From positions 868,001 to 932,000 of the forward strand of contig NZ_JAKFFS010000002.1 in the NCBI RefSeq assembly GCF_021502725.1: a stretch of 64,000 nt of DNA, given 5' to 3'. Both the position numbers and the translations under genes were made by a program. Positions 16,937 to 26,251 of this stretch are shown piece after piece. The DNA comes from Dyadobacter sp. CY345. Lineage in GTDB: Bacteria; Bacteroidota; Bacteroidia; Cytophagales; Spirosomataceae. How positions within the stretch are numbered: position 1 is the stretch's first letter; every line of letters starts with the position of its first letter. The notes under the pieces are model-generated. The model had not been told where the DNA came from. It did not search any database and was given only the letters and a program-made list of their open reading frames with translations.

Positions 16937-19624
16937 CTAGCGCAGCTTAATAGACCATACCTGAACTTTCTTTTCAGAACGGCTGAAAATAAGTAGTTTA
17001 GAATAAGATGGCAAATAGGTTAATTGAACTTTCAATTCGGAAGGAATAGGTTTGTCCCCCAGACGCTTTCCGGTCATATCAAAGATGGTGGTATAATTTC
17101 CTGACCGGATCGTGATGAAACGGTTATCTACACCAAAGAAATGATACTGAATAATCGAATTTGGCAAAAGATTTTTAATTTCAAAAAGCTCATTTCCGTC
17201 TTTTGTCAAAAATGCAGCCTTGTTTGCAGATGTTCTGACCAAAATCCAGTCCAGAGAGTTTCGGTCAAAGACTGTTTTAAACTGGCTCGCAGGTTCCGGC
17301 CTTAACAGCTGAGTCTGGGATTTAATTTTCCCATCCATACTAATGCGTATCAATTCTCCGTAAACACTCACACCAACCAGCTCTGACTGCCCCGTCGCAG
17401 GATTCTGGGTCCAGGTAAACGGACTTTCTGTTCTGGCCAGAATATCAACCGGAAAGCCTTCACGTACCACACCATTGGATTTTAGAAGAAATATTTTCCC
17501 ATTTTTCTGTGTAACTATATAGTTTCTGTTCCCGATCTGGTTCAGCGAAATAACCGGGCTTTGGATGTTGTCAAAACGATTAGCTACGTTCAGTTTTCGA
17601 ATGTTTTTCATCACACTTTCCCAGACATACAATTCCCCCATCTCATCACTGACTATGAACCGGTTACTGCCATCCTCGCCACCATCTATCATATACAATG
17701 CTGTGATTGCACTGGCCGATGGAATTCCTTTTGAGAAACTGGTGATTACGTGCGTGGAATCGTCTTCGTCAATGGCATAAACAGAACTGGACGTTGCAAA
17801 AATCCTTTGCTGACGGCCAATATTCAAGAAATCAACCTTGTAAGCCGATGTGACAATTGGCCCGTTTAGTTTTGTTATCGTTTCCGTTTTGCCTGTTTTC
17901 AGGTTATTGACCCGTAGAAGATTATTCTCCTGGTCGGTTAACAAAACTTCCGAAGTCCCGTCAATCGGATTTTGCAGCGCGGTTAGTTCAGTATCATACA
18001 AAACCGGCCATTCAATATCAATGTTCAGAAAAGTACGGTTAAGAACTTTATTGGCCGTCTGCCTTTTCTTTGGGTTCAGCGTAATTTCCGGATAAGCATC
18101 GCTGCCATCGTAACGACATTGCAAAATAACTGACTCAATTTTCGCTGATAAATCGGTATAAGATTTTGCACTCAACCCTTCACCGCGTGACTGGGCTTTT
18201 CTTAAATTGACAACCAGCGAAAGCTGCGCATCGGATTTTGTACTCGTCAACACACTGTCGTATTCCGGCGATTGTTTCCAGGTGAGCTGATTTTCATAAT
18301 CCACGACATAATTTTGTAATACCTGTGAATTGTTGCTCATAACCAGATAAGGCGCAATGTAGGTTACGTAAGTCCTCGGGAAACCGGAAAACATAGGTCC
18401 GTAAATTCCGGAAGGAAGCTCTGGAATGGCAACCGAATAAATATCATAACCCTGAAACTGATCCGTGGAAACATTCGATTCAGGCGTTGAAAGTTGCGCA
18501 AGTTTTTTAAGAACAGGCCTTAATTTATCATAATTTGAAAACTCGGCGAGCAAAATTTTCCCGTCGCTGATGCTGTTATTTTCTTCGAGCTGGCAAAGGA
18601 TTAATTCTGAACCCAGATTTTCCAGAAGCAAAGTGCTTTCTTTTCCGACGTGATATACCAGTTTTTGCCAGGCCTCAGATTTCTGTTTTTTATGCCATTT
18701 CAGAAATTGCTTCTGAAAGTCAGCCTTCTCTTTTACCGCAAAACGATAGAAATAAGAGGTTTGCTGAGATATGTGTTTGTGGCCTTTAAACGGCAGTCCC
18801 GAATTATCTTTCACCCAATTGGTGATATAATAACCTGGAGAATCGGTGCCGTTTGAAACTAATTGAAGCTTGTTGTCAGTATCTTTGGTTTCTGCATGAT
18901 AATCCTGATATTTTGGAAACGCCTGAGCAAACTCAGAAAAATTACTACCATGATTCGTTGTTGGAATGACCGATTTCCAGGCTTCATTTTTCAAATATAT
19001 ACTTGTTCCATAATTAGAATCATCACTTTTCGCAAATTTTGATTGCAGATCAGCTCTGGAAATACTTAACGAGGATGCGCGTACCACATCTTCAATCAAA
19101 TCACCGTAGTAACTTAAAATCAGGAAGTTGTCTTTTATTACATAAGAAAAAAGTGGCTGCGATTTCGTATCATTGATATCTGTGATCCGGTTATCCTGAA
19201 AAGTATGGTGCAAAACCCGGATTGCGCTGTGCTGTGGACTGTTTAACCACTTGACATCTTTCTCTTCATCTACCGGAATATACATTACCACAGCCCATTC
19301 TGTATTCGTTCTGGGATGATAGGAGTAGGATATATTCTTACCCTTTAAGAAGTTATTCAGCTTTTTGACATCAGGAGACAGCAAGTTCAACAACGATAAG
19401 TTATCACTCGCTATATCCAGAAAGGGAAGTCTTTTCAGATCGAGTTTTGCGTCGGTTGCCTGATAAACGGAATCCTGCAAATGTTCACTTGTGATTACAA
19501 CGACTGCATTCGAAGGAATATATTTCCACGCAGCAGCGGACCCACGTGACCATTTGAATAGAAAATATCCTGCCGGAACCAGAATGGCGGCCAGCAGGAT
19601 AGTAATAATTAGTTTTTTCGACAC
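16937..19624 (-). CDS. Membrane-anchored 895-residue protein with C-terminal beta-propeller-like half
   Basis: I do not recognise a named family. Residues 5-24 form one membrane anchor; the rest should be periplasmic. The N-terminal half (YIPSNAVVVITSEHLQDSVYQ onward) recalls DUF3352-like proteins, which begin with a similar Pro-x-x-Ala-x-x-Val strand. From about residue 540 onward, repeated short strands such as SEVLLTDQENNLLRVN, RFIVSDEMGELYVWES, YIVTQKNGKIFLLKSNG and ELVGVSVYGELIRISMDG look like blades of a PQQ/WD-type propeller. Directly followed by the SGNH-like gene (3 bp). A scaffold or sensor role at the envelope is possible; no enzymatic motif is seen. Confidence 0.7.
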   Translation of the reverse strand: MSKKLIITILLAAILVPAGYFLFKWSRGSAAAWKYIPSNAVVVITSEHLQDSVYQATDAKLDLKRLPFLDIASDNLSLLNLLSPDVKKLNNFLKGKNISYSYHPRTNTEWAVVMYIPVDEEKDVKWLNSPQHSAIRVLHHTFQDNRITDINDTKSQPLFSYVIKDNFLILSYYGDLIEDVVRASSLSISRADLQSKFAKSDDSNYGTSIYLKNEAWKSVIPTTNHGSNFSEFAQAFPKYQDYHAETKDTDNKLQLVSNGTDSPGYYITNWVKDNSGLPFKGHKHISQQTSYFYRFAVKEKADFQKQFLKWHKKQKSEAWQKLVYHVGKESTLLLENLGSELILCQLEENNSISDGKILLAEFSNYDKLRPVLKKLAQLSTPESNVSTDQFQGYDIYSVAIPELPSGIYGPMFSGFPRTYVTYIAPYLVMSNNSQVLQNYVVDYENQLTWKQSPEYDSVLTSTKSDAQLSLVVNLRKAQSRGEGLSAKSYTDLSAKIESVILQCRYDGSDAYPEITLNPKKRQTANKVLNRTFLNIDIEWPVLYDTELTALQNPIDGTSEVLLTDQENNLLRVNNLKTGKTETITKLNGPIVTSAYKVDFLNIGRQQRIFATSSSVYAIDEDDSTHVITSFSKGIPSASAITALYMIDGGEDGSNRFIVSDEMGELYVWESVMKNIRKLNVANRFDNIQSPVISLNQIGNRNYIVTQKNGKIFLLKSNGVVREGFPVDILARTESPFTWTQNPATGQSELVGVSVYGELIRISMDGKIKSQTQLLRPEPASQFKTVFDRNSLDWILVRTSANKAAFLTKDGNELFEIKNLLPNSIIQYHFFGVDNRFITIRSGNYTTIFDMTGKRLGDKPIPSELKVQLTYLPSYSKLLIFSRSEKKVQVWSIKLR

Positions 19625-19722
19625 GGGCTTAATGAGTAGGCAGTTTCTTGTAGAACGAATTACAGGAAGCTGTATTTATTTATAAATATAAAAAATACTC
19701 AATTTGAGCTGTTTTCTCTTTA

Positions 19723-20466
19723 TTAAGCACGGATCGCTTTCACGTGCTGGTTTAGTTCCAGACGGAAACGTAGCAATTCTTTAAAGCTGCGGATACAAAC
19801 TTTCCAAAGATTCCACTTCACGATCGATACCTCTCCGGTTTCGCGGTCTTTATGGGTAATCGGTATATCGAATAATTCCTGACCCGATTTTTTCGCCATA
19901 ACCGACAAGAAAATATTCGGAGCAAAAGGCTCGGGATTTGGAAGCTGATTCATCAATTTTTGAAGAAATGTTCCTTTAATCAAACGGAAAGGAATATTGC
20001 TGTCCATGATGAAAGTTCCATAAACAAACGAGATTGTCGCTCTTAAAAACTTGGTAATGAACAGACGGACACCAGCATCGTGACGTACTTCGCGATAGCC
20101 AAGGATAAAATCTGACTGACTGCGTTTGTTCCACAATTTGTCAAAATCATCTGAGACAAACTGGTCGTCGCTATCCGTTTGGAATACATACTGCGAGTTT
20201 AATTCCAAAGCTTTGCGATAGCCATTCACAACAGCATTACCGTGACCACCATTTTTTTGATTGACAACAGTAAGATTGGTTACTTCTTTTTCCAGCTTGT
20301 CCAAAAGAATTTTTGTATTATCCTTTGAACCATCGTTGATAACGATTAGTGTGGTATTGTCGTTTGGGAATTTATTTTTCAGGAAACTGGTCCAGTTATG
20401 TACTACTTTTTCGATACAATCTTGTTCATTGTACGCTGGCATTACTATACTAAGAAGGAACGTCAT
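19723..20466 (-). CDS. Family 2 glycosyltransferase
   Basis: GT-A fold transferase using a nucleotide- or lipid-linked sugar. The start LLSIVMPAYNEQDCIEKVV and LIVINDGSKDNT are the nucleotide-binding strands; FQTDSDDQF supplies the DxD-type metal site. No C-terminal membrane helices are evident within the 247 residues, unlike the other GT2 enzymes in this window, so it is soluble or peripheral. The final helix-rich part (LWKVCIRSFKELLRFR) may touch the membrane. It lies 76 bp downstream of the acyltransferase in the same direction and belongs with the surface-glycan genes. Donor and acceptor are unknown. Confidence 0.9.
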   Translation of the reverse strand: MTFLLSIVMPAYNEQDCIEKVVHNWTSFLKNKFPNDNTTLIVINDGSKDNTKILLDKLEKEVTNLTVVNQKNGGHGNAVVNGYRKALELNSQYVFQTDSDDQFVSDDFDKLWNKRSQSDFILGYREVRHDAGVRLFITKFLRATISFVYGTFIMDSNIPFRLIKGTFLQKLMNQLPNPEPFAPNIFLSVMAKKSGQELFDIPITHKDRETGEVSIVKWNLWKVCIRSFKELLRFRLELNQHVKAIRA

Positions 20467-20542
20467 GCAGAGAATTATTTGGTATGTTGATGCAAAATTA
20501 AGGAAAAAAGCCTGTATACTAAAATTGGATATTTTTTATTTA

Positions 20543-21655
20543 CTAAGCGTAACGATCTTTTAACGAATTAATTGGTTTTTCGAAGAAATGCCAGGAGAGT
20601 GATGCGACGAAAATTGTTATTAATGAAAACAGACAAGCCTCAAATGTCAGAGAACCTTCCAGCACTGGGAAATTACGATAGATCTTGTGCAATAGCCTGA
20701 CGGTAGGGTGGTTTGGGCCGCTGTGATAATGGTTGTAAATGAAGTTATGATATAAGTAAATCCCATAACTTATCCTGCCCAGATAAACGCTGACTGGATT
20801 TTCCAGGAAATGTCGCATAGCGCCCCCATACCCTGTAACTGCCCGTCCGATTAGGAAAAAGCTAAAAATGGAAGATACCAGACGATCAAAAACTACATCC
20901 ACAACGTTGTGAATATTATCATAGGATTTATTCCAGTACTGCATTAAAATCCACCCAATAAGCGTAAAGACTACTGGCCAGGTTTTATCGAAAAGTTTTA
21001 AAAAGGTTTCTTTTTTATAAAGTTGAAGCCAGGCCATTAATCCGCCCAGCGCAAAAGAATCGAGACAGGCCGGCATTGTTACGTAAGAGACACTCCAATC
21101 CTTTCCTGAAAAATAAAAATAGAAACGAAGCAAAACACTGCAAACGCCCATCACAGCAAGCCAGGGAATTAGATTTTTTCTGGAAACGAAAAATATCAGG
21201 AACGGAAAAAATAAATATACCTGCTCTTCAACGGCCAGTGACCAAAGGTGATCAGAGGAGCCTAGCCATGTTTGATATACTGCTATGTAAATGTTAGTTC
21301 CATACAAGGCCAGCCACGCAAATTTCTCACGAACGGGCGGAACATTCAGTATAAATAGGATAGCCAGCAGGAGATAGTAAATTGGAAAAATTCGTATAGT
21401 CCTTCTGATCAGGAATTTGCGAATGTATTTTTTAAACCCGTCAGGTTGCGGCTCATATGTTTCTTTACTTTTAAGAAGAATTCTGCTGATCAAAAAACCG
21501 CTCAGTACAAAGAAAATAGTAACTCCGAGCTTACCGTAAGGAATCACATTGACACCTGTATAAAAATGGTCGATAAGCACGAGCGCAACTGCAATGAAGC
21601 GGATTCCGTCGAGTTGTATGATATGACCTTTTGAAGTTGCGTGCATAGCTACCAA
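20543..21655 (-). CDS. Acyltransferase 3 (OafA/YrhL-like) membrane protein
   Basis: Integral membrane acyltransferase that acetylates or otherwise acylates glycans. The family opening is present (IQLDGIRFIAVALVLIDHFY, with the conserved His in the first membrane segment), then IFFVLSGFLISRIL, RRTIRIFPIYYLLL, and WSLAVEEQVYLFFP. About ten membrane segments span 370 residues; no periplasmic SGNH domain is fused, which makes the separate SGNH-like gene at 15911-16933 a possible partner. The first ATG overlaps the preceding gene by 7 bp; a second ATG three codons on (21646) would remove the overlap. Confidence 0.92.
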   Translation of the reverse strand: MVAMHATSKGHIIQLDGIRFIAVALVLIDHFYTGVNVIPYGKLGVTIFFVLSGFLISRILLKSKETYEPQPDGFKKYIRKFLIRRTIRIFPIYYLLLAILFILNVPPVREKFAWLALYGTNIYIAVYQTWLGSSDHLWSLAVEEQVYLFFPFLIFFVSRKNLIPWLAVMGVCSVLLRFYFYFSGKDWSVSYVTMPACLDSFALGGLMAWLQLYKKETFLKLFDKTWPVVFTLIGWILMQYWNKSYDNIHNVVDVVFDRLVSSIFSFFLIGRAVTGYGGAMRHFLENPVSVYLGRISYGIYLYHNFIYNHYHSGPNHPTVRLLHKIYRNFPVLEGSLTFEACLFSLITIFVASLSWHFFEKPINSLKDRYA

Positions 21656-23343
21656 TTTACTTTAACTTTATTCTGACTTACAGCGTCAACGGAAATTTTA
21701 TCCTTTTGGAAGAGAATGCCGGTTTCGTCTCCTTGCTGACGAATAATGGCTACTTTATAATCTCCTTTTTCTAATTCCGAAAACGGTATTTCCGCGGAAA
21801 ACCCGGATGCAAAATAGTATTGTTTCAAAAATAACTCTTTACGTTTCGTATTACGGCTTCGTGATGTTGGAAACACATAAAATCGCTTGTTTGAGCTAAG
21901 AAGAATATAAATCCCACTATCCTGTAAACGCTGACTTTTGAATGCTGCATTTTTGACAATCAGCTTATCTTTCGATTTTTCAAATTTCGTGGATGCATAT
22001 AATTCCATCAGTGCCCGTGAATTTCCGGCATAACCTTGTCTGTCTGCAATTTCAATTAAGGGTAGCCATTTGGTATAGAAAACTGGTGTTTTTTCCACAA
22101 TCCTGGCAGCAAATGACGTGTCTGCCGATACCTCCAAATCCTTATTCGTGTACATCCAGTTAAATTGGCTCGTCGTTAGGTATTTTCGCAGATTGTAGGC
22201 ATCTACCAAATGATAATGATAACTGAACACATTAAAAGTAACGGCCAAAAATATGATTGCTGTGATATATGGCGACAAAAAGCTGCCACGTATCGGTATG
22301 ACGACATATAAATAAGCAACCATTAAAAGCAATACCGAATATATTTTGAACCTGCTTGTGATCAAACCCTCCAATCCGAAACCTGCACGACCGTAAACAA
22401 CGATCAAACCAGTTGCCAGAATAAACATAATAGCACCAAGGCAAAACAAATCCGTAATCCGCTCAAATTTTACACTATACTTTTTCCTGGAAATTCTAAA
22501 AAGAATCGTCGATGCGATTGAAATTGCAACCAGAAACAAAACAATTCCCATAACCACACAAGCTCCGAAGTGGTCTCTGACTGGAATGGATTCTGCAAAT
22601 GATCCTAAAAAAGCCATGTAACCCTTTACCAGCTGGAAAAGTGAAGCTTTGGAATCCGGATTGGTGTCTGGTTGTTTGTATGTCCAGAAATAAGCAAAAA
22701 TACCTGCTGCACCTGCAAGCGCCAGTAACGCCGAGCGTTTCCTATCACCTGAAAGGAATAGCAATACAGCACAAATCGGCAAGATTAAAATTCCGATTGC
22801 GCTTGTAGAAATAGTCAGCGCGCCCATCAAAATGGCCAGTGCAAGGTAAATCGGTTTCGGATTAACAGCTAAATAAATCGTCCAGAGTGCCAATGTGATG
22901 ACCCCGAAATTCTGAATAGCAGCCATTCCCCAGTACATATTTTCCCAGAAGGCCAGCGTCAGCCAAATGAATGGGATTGGAACCAGGGCGAAGAGAGGCT
23001 TTTTATTATTTTTTAGAAGAATGTACCAAAGCGGGATGACGCCGATCAGCAACAAATTACCAATCATCATAAGGTGACGATAATTCAGTGTTCCGAAAAT
23101 AGAATAGTCCAACCAGGTAAAAATTCTGTCGAGCGCAATTCTATGTTCATTATGTTGTTTGAAAACGGCTTTCAATTTTTCCTGCCACGATCCTGCCTGT
23201 GAATACTCAACAATAAATGCTTTTAACACATGGTCATCCCATTTTGGAATATTAAGGGCATAAAAATCCCACACCCCAAAGTAAACACCTACCGGGATCA
23301 AAATGATGAAAATAACCAGAAGCGTTAAAACTCCCTTGCTCAT
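21649..23343 (-). CDS. Polytopic membrane protein, possible GT-C-like enzyme
   Basis: Not a family I can name. The 564 residues contain about ten hydrophobic segments up to residue 400, then a soluble C-terminal domain of about 160 residues. After the first membrane segment comes a loop with NIPKWDDHVLKAF (Trp35-Asp36-Asp37-His38) and then FKQHNEHRIALDRI (His64-Asn65-Glu66-His67-Arg68). An acidic pair in the first external loop is the position of catalytic residues in GT-C glycosyltransferases, so I infer a lipid-linked-sugar transferase or related function. Its start overlaps the transketolase C-subunit stop by 4 bp, so it is part of that operon. Confidence 0.7.
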   Translation of the reverse strand: MSKGVLTLLVIFIILIPVGVYFGVWDFYALNIPKWDDHVLKAFIVEYSQAGSWQEKLKAVFKQHNEHRIALDRIFTWLDYSIFGTLNYRHLMMIGNLLLIGVIPLWYILLKNNKKPLFALVPIPFIWLTLAFWENMYWGMAAIQNFGVITLALWTIYLAVNPKPIYLALAILMGALTISTSAIGILILPICAVLLFLSGDRKRSALLALAGAAGIFAYFWTYKQPDTNPDSKASLFQLVKGYMAFLGSFAESIPVRDHFGACVVMGIVLFLVAISIASTILFRISRKKYSVKFERITDLFCLGAIMFILATGLIVVYGRAGFGLEGLITSRFKIYSVLLLMVAYLYVVIPIRGSFLSPYITAIIFLAVTFNVFSYHYHLVDAYNLRKYLTTSQFNWMYTNKDLEVSADTSFAARIVEKTPVFYTKWLPLIEIADRQGYAGNSRALMELYASTKFEKSKDKLIVKNAAFKSQRLQDSGIYILLSSNKRFYVFPTSRSRNTKRKELFLKQYYFASGFSAEIPFSELEKGDYKVAIIRQQGDETGILFQKDKISVDAVSQNKVKVNW

Positions 23344-24260
23344 GCGGGAATGATTAACTGATGAATATGCGCGGCGATTGAAACCGGATCAAGTTCAGAA
23401 AGTTTTTGATGATATGCCTGGCTTCCATATTTTCTGTTTGGATATCCTTCGGCTTTCAGACTCTTAAATGAATGAATCTTCACACCTTTTTCCAATAATT
23501 GAACCGAAAGTTGCTGTGCCAATCCGCCTGTGCTGACATGTTCTTCTGCAACCAGAATGGCCGGTGCTTTTTCCACTAGCTGAATAATTTCATCGGTTAA
23601 TTCAAGTGGAAAATGCAATGCGCTTATCACATTAACTTTTTCTCCAAGTTCTGCCGACTGATCCAGCGCTGTGATTACATTGTTGGCGATTGGACCTAAC
23701 GCAAAAACAGTTATTTCGGGAGATCCAACTTCGTGAATTACCTTGAAAGAACCAGAAGCGTAGCTGTTTTCAGGCGCATTTTTACCAAAACCCAAACGCA
23801 GGTAAGCGGGTTTTCCATCTGCTACTATTTGCCGGATTACATGTTCGACTTCATCCGCAAAACCAGGTACCCAGACATTTGCATTTTGTAATCCACTTAA
23901 ACAAGCTATGTCTTCGAGAGTATGATGGGAACTTCCCATAATTCCGTAACCATAACCACCACCGTTTCCAACGATAAAAACCGGAAGATCATGAAAGCAA
24001 ACATCATTACGGAATTGTTCCAGACAGCGGTAAACGATGAAAGGAGCGATGCTGTAACAAAAAACTTTATACCCTTTATGTGCAAAACCAGCTGCTACAC
24101 CGACCATATTCTGTTCGGCAACACCTGCATTTATAAATCTTTTGCCAAGCTTAGCCTGTAAACTTTCCAAAGCCGCATAACCCAAATCTCCGGTAATAAA
24201 GATGATGGATTCGTCCTCGGTAACAAGTTTTTCCAGAGCGGCTGAAAATTCTTTTCTCAT
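23340..24260 (-). CDS. Transketolase-like, C-terminal (pyrimidine-binding) subunit
   Basis: Half of a split thiamine-diphosphate enzyme. Visible features are INAGVAEQNMVGVAAGFA, which carries the Glu that activates the cofactor's aminopyrimidine ring, VGNGGGYGYGIMGSSHHTLEDIA with substrate-channel His residues, and a transketolase C-terminal domain (VISALHFPL, ILVAEEHVSTGGLAQQL). The 306 residues are normal for split forms. Start and stop both overlap neighbours by 4 bp (ATGA-type), so translation is coupled. The N-terminal partner is at 26244-27077, with the epimerase-glycosyltransferase fusion gene between the halves. It probably moves a two-carbon unit to or from a sugar of the glycan pathway, not central metabolism; that is inference. 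Confidence 0.93.
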   Translation of the reverse strand: MRKEFSAALEKLVTEDESIIFITGDLGYAALESLQAKLGKRFINAGVAEQNMVGVAAGFAHKGYKVFCYSIAPFIVYRCLEQFRNDVCFHDLPVFIVGNGGGYGYGIMGSSHHTLEDIACLSGLQNANVWVPGFADEVEHVIRQIVADGKPAYLRLGFGKNAPENSYASGSFKVIHEVGSPEITVFALGPIANNVITALDQSAELGEKVNVISALHFPLELTDEIIQLVEKAPAILVAEEHVSTGGLAQQLSVQLLEKGVKIHSFKSLKAEGYPNRKYGSQAYHQKLSELDPVSIAAHIHQLIIPA

Positions 24261-26251
24261 TTTCTTAACTGTTTTACCAAAGTACGTATCTCGTCAGCCG
24301 TTTTGTAAGATTTTGATCCTCGTCTTATGCGGGTACGAATGTATTTTGGCCGTTTTTTCGTCTCTTCAAAAATCTTCGTGATGTATTCTCCCAGGAATGA
24401 AATCCCCAAAATGGTTAATCCTCCGAAGAAAACGATCAGTACAATAACTGTGCTGATCCCCTGCGGCGTATCCGGGAAGAAAAATAGTTTGGCCAAAATC
24501 TGCCAGATAATTCCCAGAATCGATAAACCCGTGAGCGTAAAACCTGCATAACTCATCAATTCCAAAGGAGCAAAACTGAACGAGAAAATCGCCTTTTTTG
24601 CCCACCAGATATTTTTCGTCCAGTTATTTGTTGAAACGCCAAACATACGCTCCGGTCTTACATAAGGAACTCCTGTTTGTTTAAAACCAACCCAGGCGCG
24701 CAATCCGCGAAGAAATTGCTCAGTTTCCGGCAAATCAACAAGTTCCTTAACCACTTTTCTATCGATCATAGAAAAATCACCAGCGTCACGCGGAATTGGG
24801 ATATAACTAAGACCTTGAAATATCTTATAGAATGTTTTGTAGAAAAAATGAATATGCGGCTTCATTTCACGCTGCACGCGAACACCGTAAACCACGTCAA
24901 ATCCTTCCATCCATTTTTCATAAAATGCAGGAATAATTTCGGGTGGATCTTGCAAATCGCCATCCATCAGTACAACGCAATCGCCCGTGGCTATTTCCAT
25001 TCCGCTTAGAAATGCAGCTTGTGAGCCGAAATTTCTTGAATGGCTGATACCAACCACGTTCGGGTCTTTATCGCAAATTTTATTAATCACCTCCTCCTGG
25101 TTGTCAGGCGAATTGTCATTAACAAAAATGATTTCATAGCGCACTTTCAGCTCATTACAAGTTTTTACGATTCTTTCATACATGTAAGGAATCGCCTGTG
25201 CATCTTTGTAACACGCTATGATGGCTGTAATAACCGGATTTAATTTCGGATTCAGGAACGCAGGGAGAATAGTATCCTCATATTTGATTTGATCCTGCCA
25301 TGATTTTGTCTTTGATAATCCATCTTCAAGTGAAGTTTTCGCTTTCCAGTCAAAGTCTGTTTCGAAAGCATCGGGATCACCATACCATTCTGCCAAGTCC
25401 CATTTCCGGTTCGACATACTTCCCCATTTCGGCTCTTGTTTTATACCAAAAGTCTGACGGGAAGTTTCAACCAGATCACCAATTGTAGTTTTACGACCAG
25501 TGGCGATATTATATGATTTACCAGAGGTAGTGCTGTTTATTTTCAGCGCAGCATCCAAAAATGCTTCGACACAATCTTCTATAAATACAAAATCTCTGCT
25601 GATATCGGAAGAAACCAGAGAAGGAAGCTGGCCTTGTCTCACACTTTCAACAAGTTTCGGGATCAACCTGTCAGGTTCTTCCCAATAACCGTAAATAGAA
25701 TAAAGCCGGAGATTTAAAGTCTTTAATTCGAAGACGCGTGCGTAATATTCCAACAAATATGCAGCTGAAACTTTGGAAACAGCATAGTGGCTATTCGGTT
25801 CTACCCGGTCAGTTTCCTTTGGTGCTGTACAATTAAAACCATATTCAGAACTGCTTCCTGCATGAATGTAAACAGTTTCTTTATTGCAATTTTGCAGGAT
25901 ATTAGCTGTCCCGATAACGTTGGTTTCGTAAGTCAGGTTGACACTGCTTTGCTTGCTGTAAGCACCGTAGGCCGCAAGATTGAAAAGCGTCTGGGGTTTA
26001 TATCGCTCAAAAACTTCACGAACTGAATTGTCCGATAGGATGTCGCAGTGAATTATATTTTCAAACGGAACATTCAATAATTTTAACCGCCAGGCTTTTG
26101 TCGCATCATGCGTGAGAGCATAACAATCCTTTCTGATTTTAAAAATATCGTTGAAAAGGTTTGCACCGATAAAACCACTGGCTCCAAATACGAAAATCGG
26201 TCCTTTTAATTGTTCTATTTTATCGCGGTAATGCGGTAAATGATCAAGCAT
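24257..26251 (-). CDS. Fusion of NAD-dependent sugar epimerase/dehydratase and membrane GT2
   Basis: Two enzymes in one chain; residue numbers count from the 26251 ATG. The N-terminal part (about 15-320) is an extended short-chain dehydrogenase: IFVFGASGFIGANLF (GxxGxxG), LFNLAAYGAYS, and catalytic YAVSK. The second (about 335-560) is a GT2 domain: VITAIIACYKDAQAIPYMYE, IIFVNDNSPDNQ and VVLMDGDLQDPPE. Two C-terminal membrane helices (GFTLTGLSILGIIWQILA and VIVLIVFFGGLTILGISFLG) resemble ArnC/GtrB-type transferases that load sugars onto polyprenyl phosphate. The chosen start overlaps the tkt N-subunit stop by 8 bp; ATGs at 26263 and 26314 are alternatives. A nucleotide sugar could be modified and handed to the carrier lipid within one protein. 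Confidence 0.92.
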   Translation of the reverse strand: MLDHLPHYRDKIEQLKGPIFVFGASGFIGANLFNDIFKIRKDCYALTHDATKAWRLKLLNVPFENIIHCDILSDNSVREVFERYKPQTLFNLAAYGAYSKQSSVNLTYETNVIGTANILQNCNKETVYIHAGSSSEYGFNCTAPKETDRVEPNSHYAVSKVSAAYLLEYYARVFELKTLNLRLYSIYGYWEEPDRLIPKLVESVRQGQLPSLVSSDISRDFVFIEDCVEAFLDAALKINSTTSGKSYNIATGRKTTIGDLVETSRQTFGIKQEPKWGSMSNRKWDLAEWYGDPDAFETDFDWKAKTSLEDGLSKTKSWQDQIKYEDTILPAFLNPKLNPVITAIIACYKDAQAIPYMYERIVKTCNELKVRYEIIFVNDNSPDNQEEVINKICDKDPNVVGISHSRNFGSQAAFLSGMEIATGDCVVLMDGDLQDPPEIIPAFYEKWMEGFDVVYGVRVQREMKPHIHFFYKTFYKIFQGLSYIPIPRDAGDFSMIDRKVVKELVDLPETEQFLRGLRAWVGFKQTGVPYVRPERMFGVSTNNWTKNIWWAKKAIFSFSFAPLELMSYAGFTLTGLSILGIIWQILAKLFFFPDTPQGISTVIVLIVFFGGLTILGISFLGEYITKIFEETKKRPKYIRTRIRRGSKSYKTADEIRTLVKQLRK

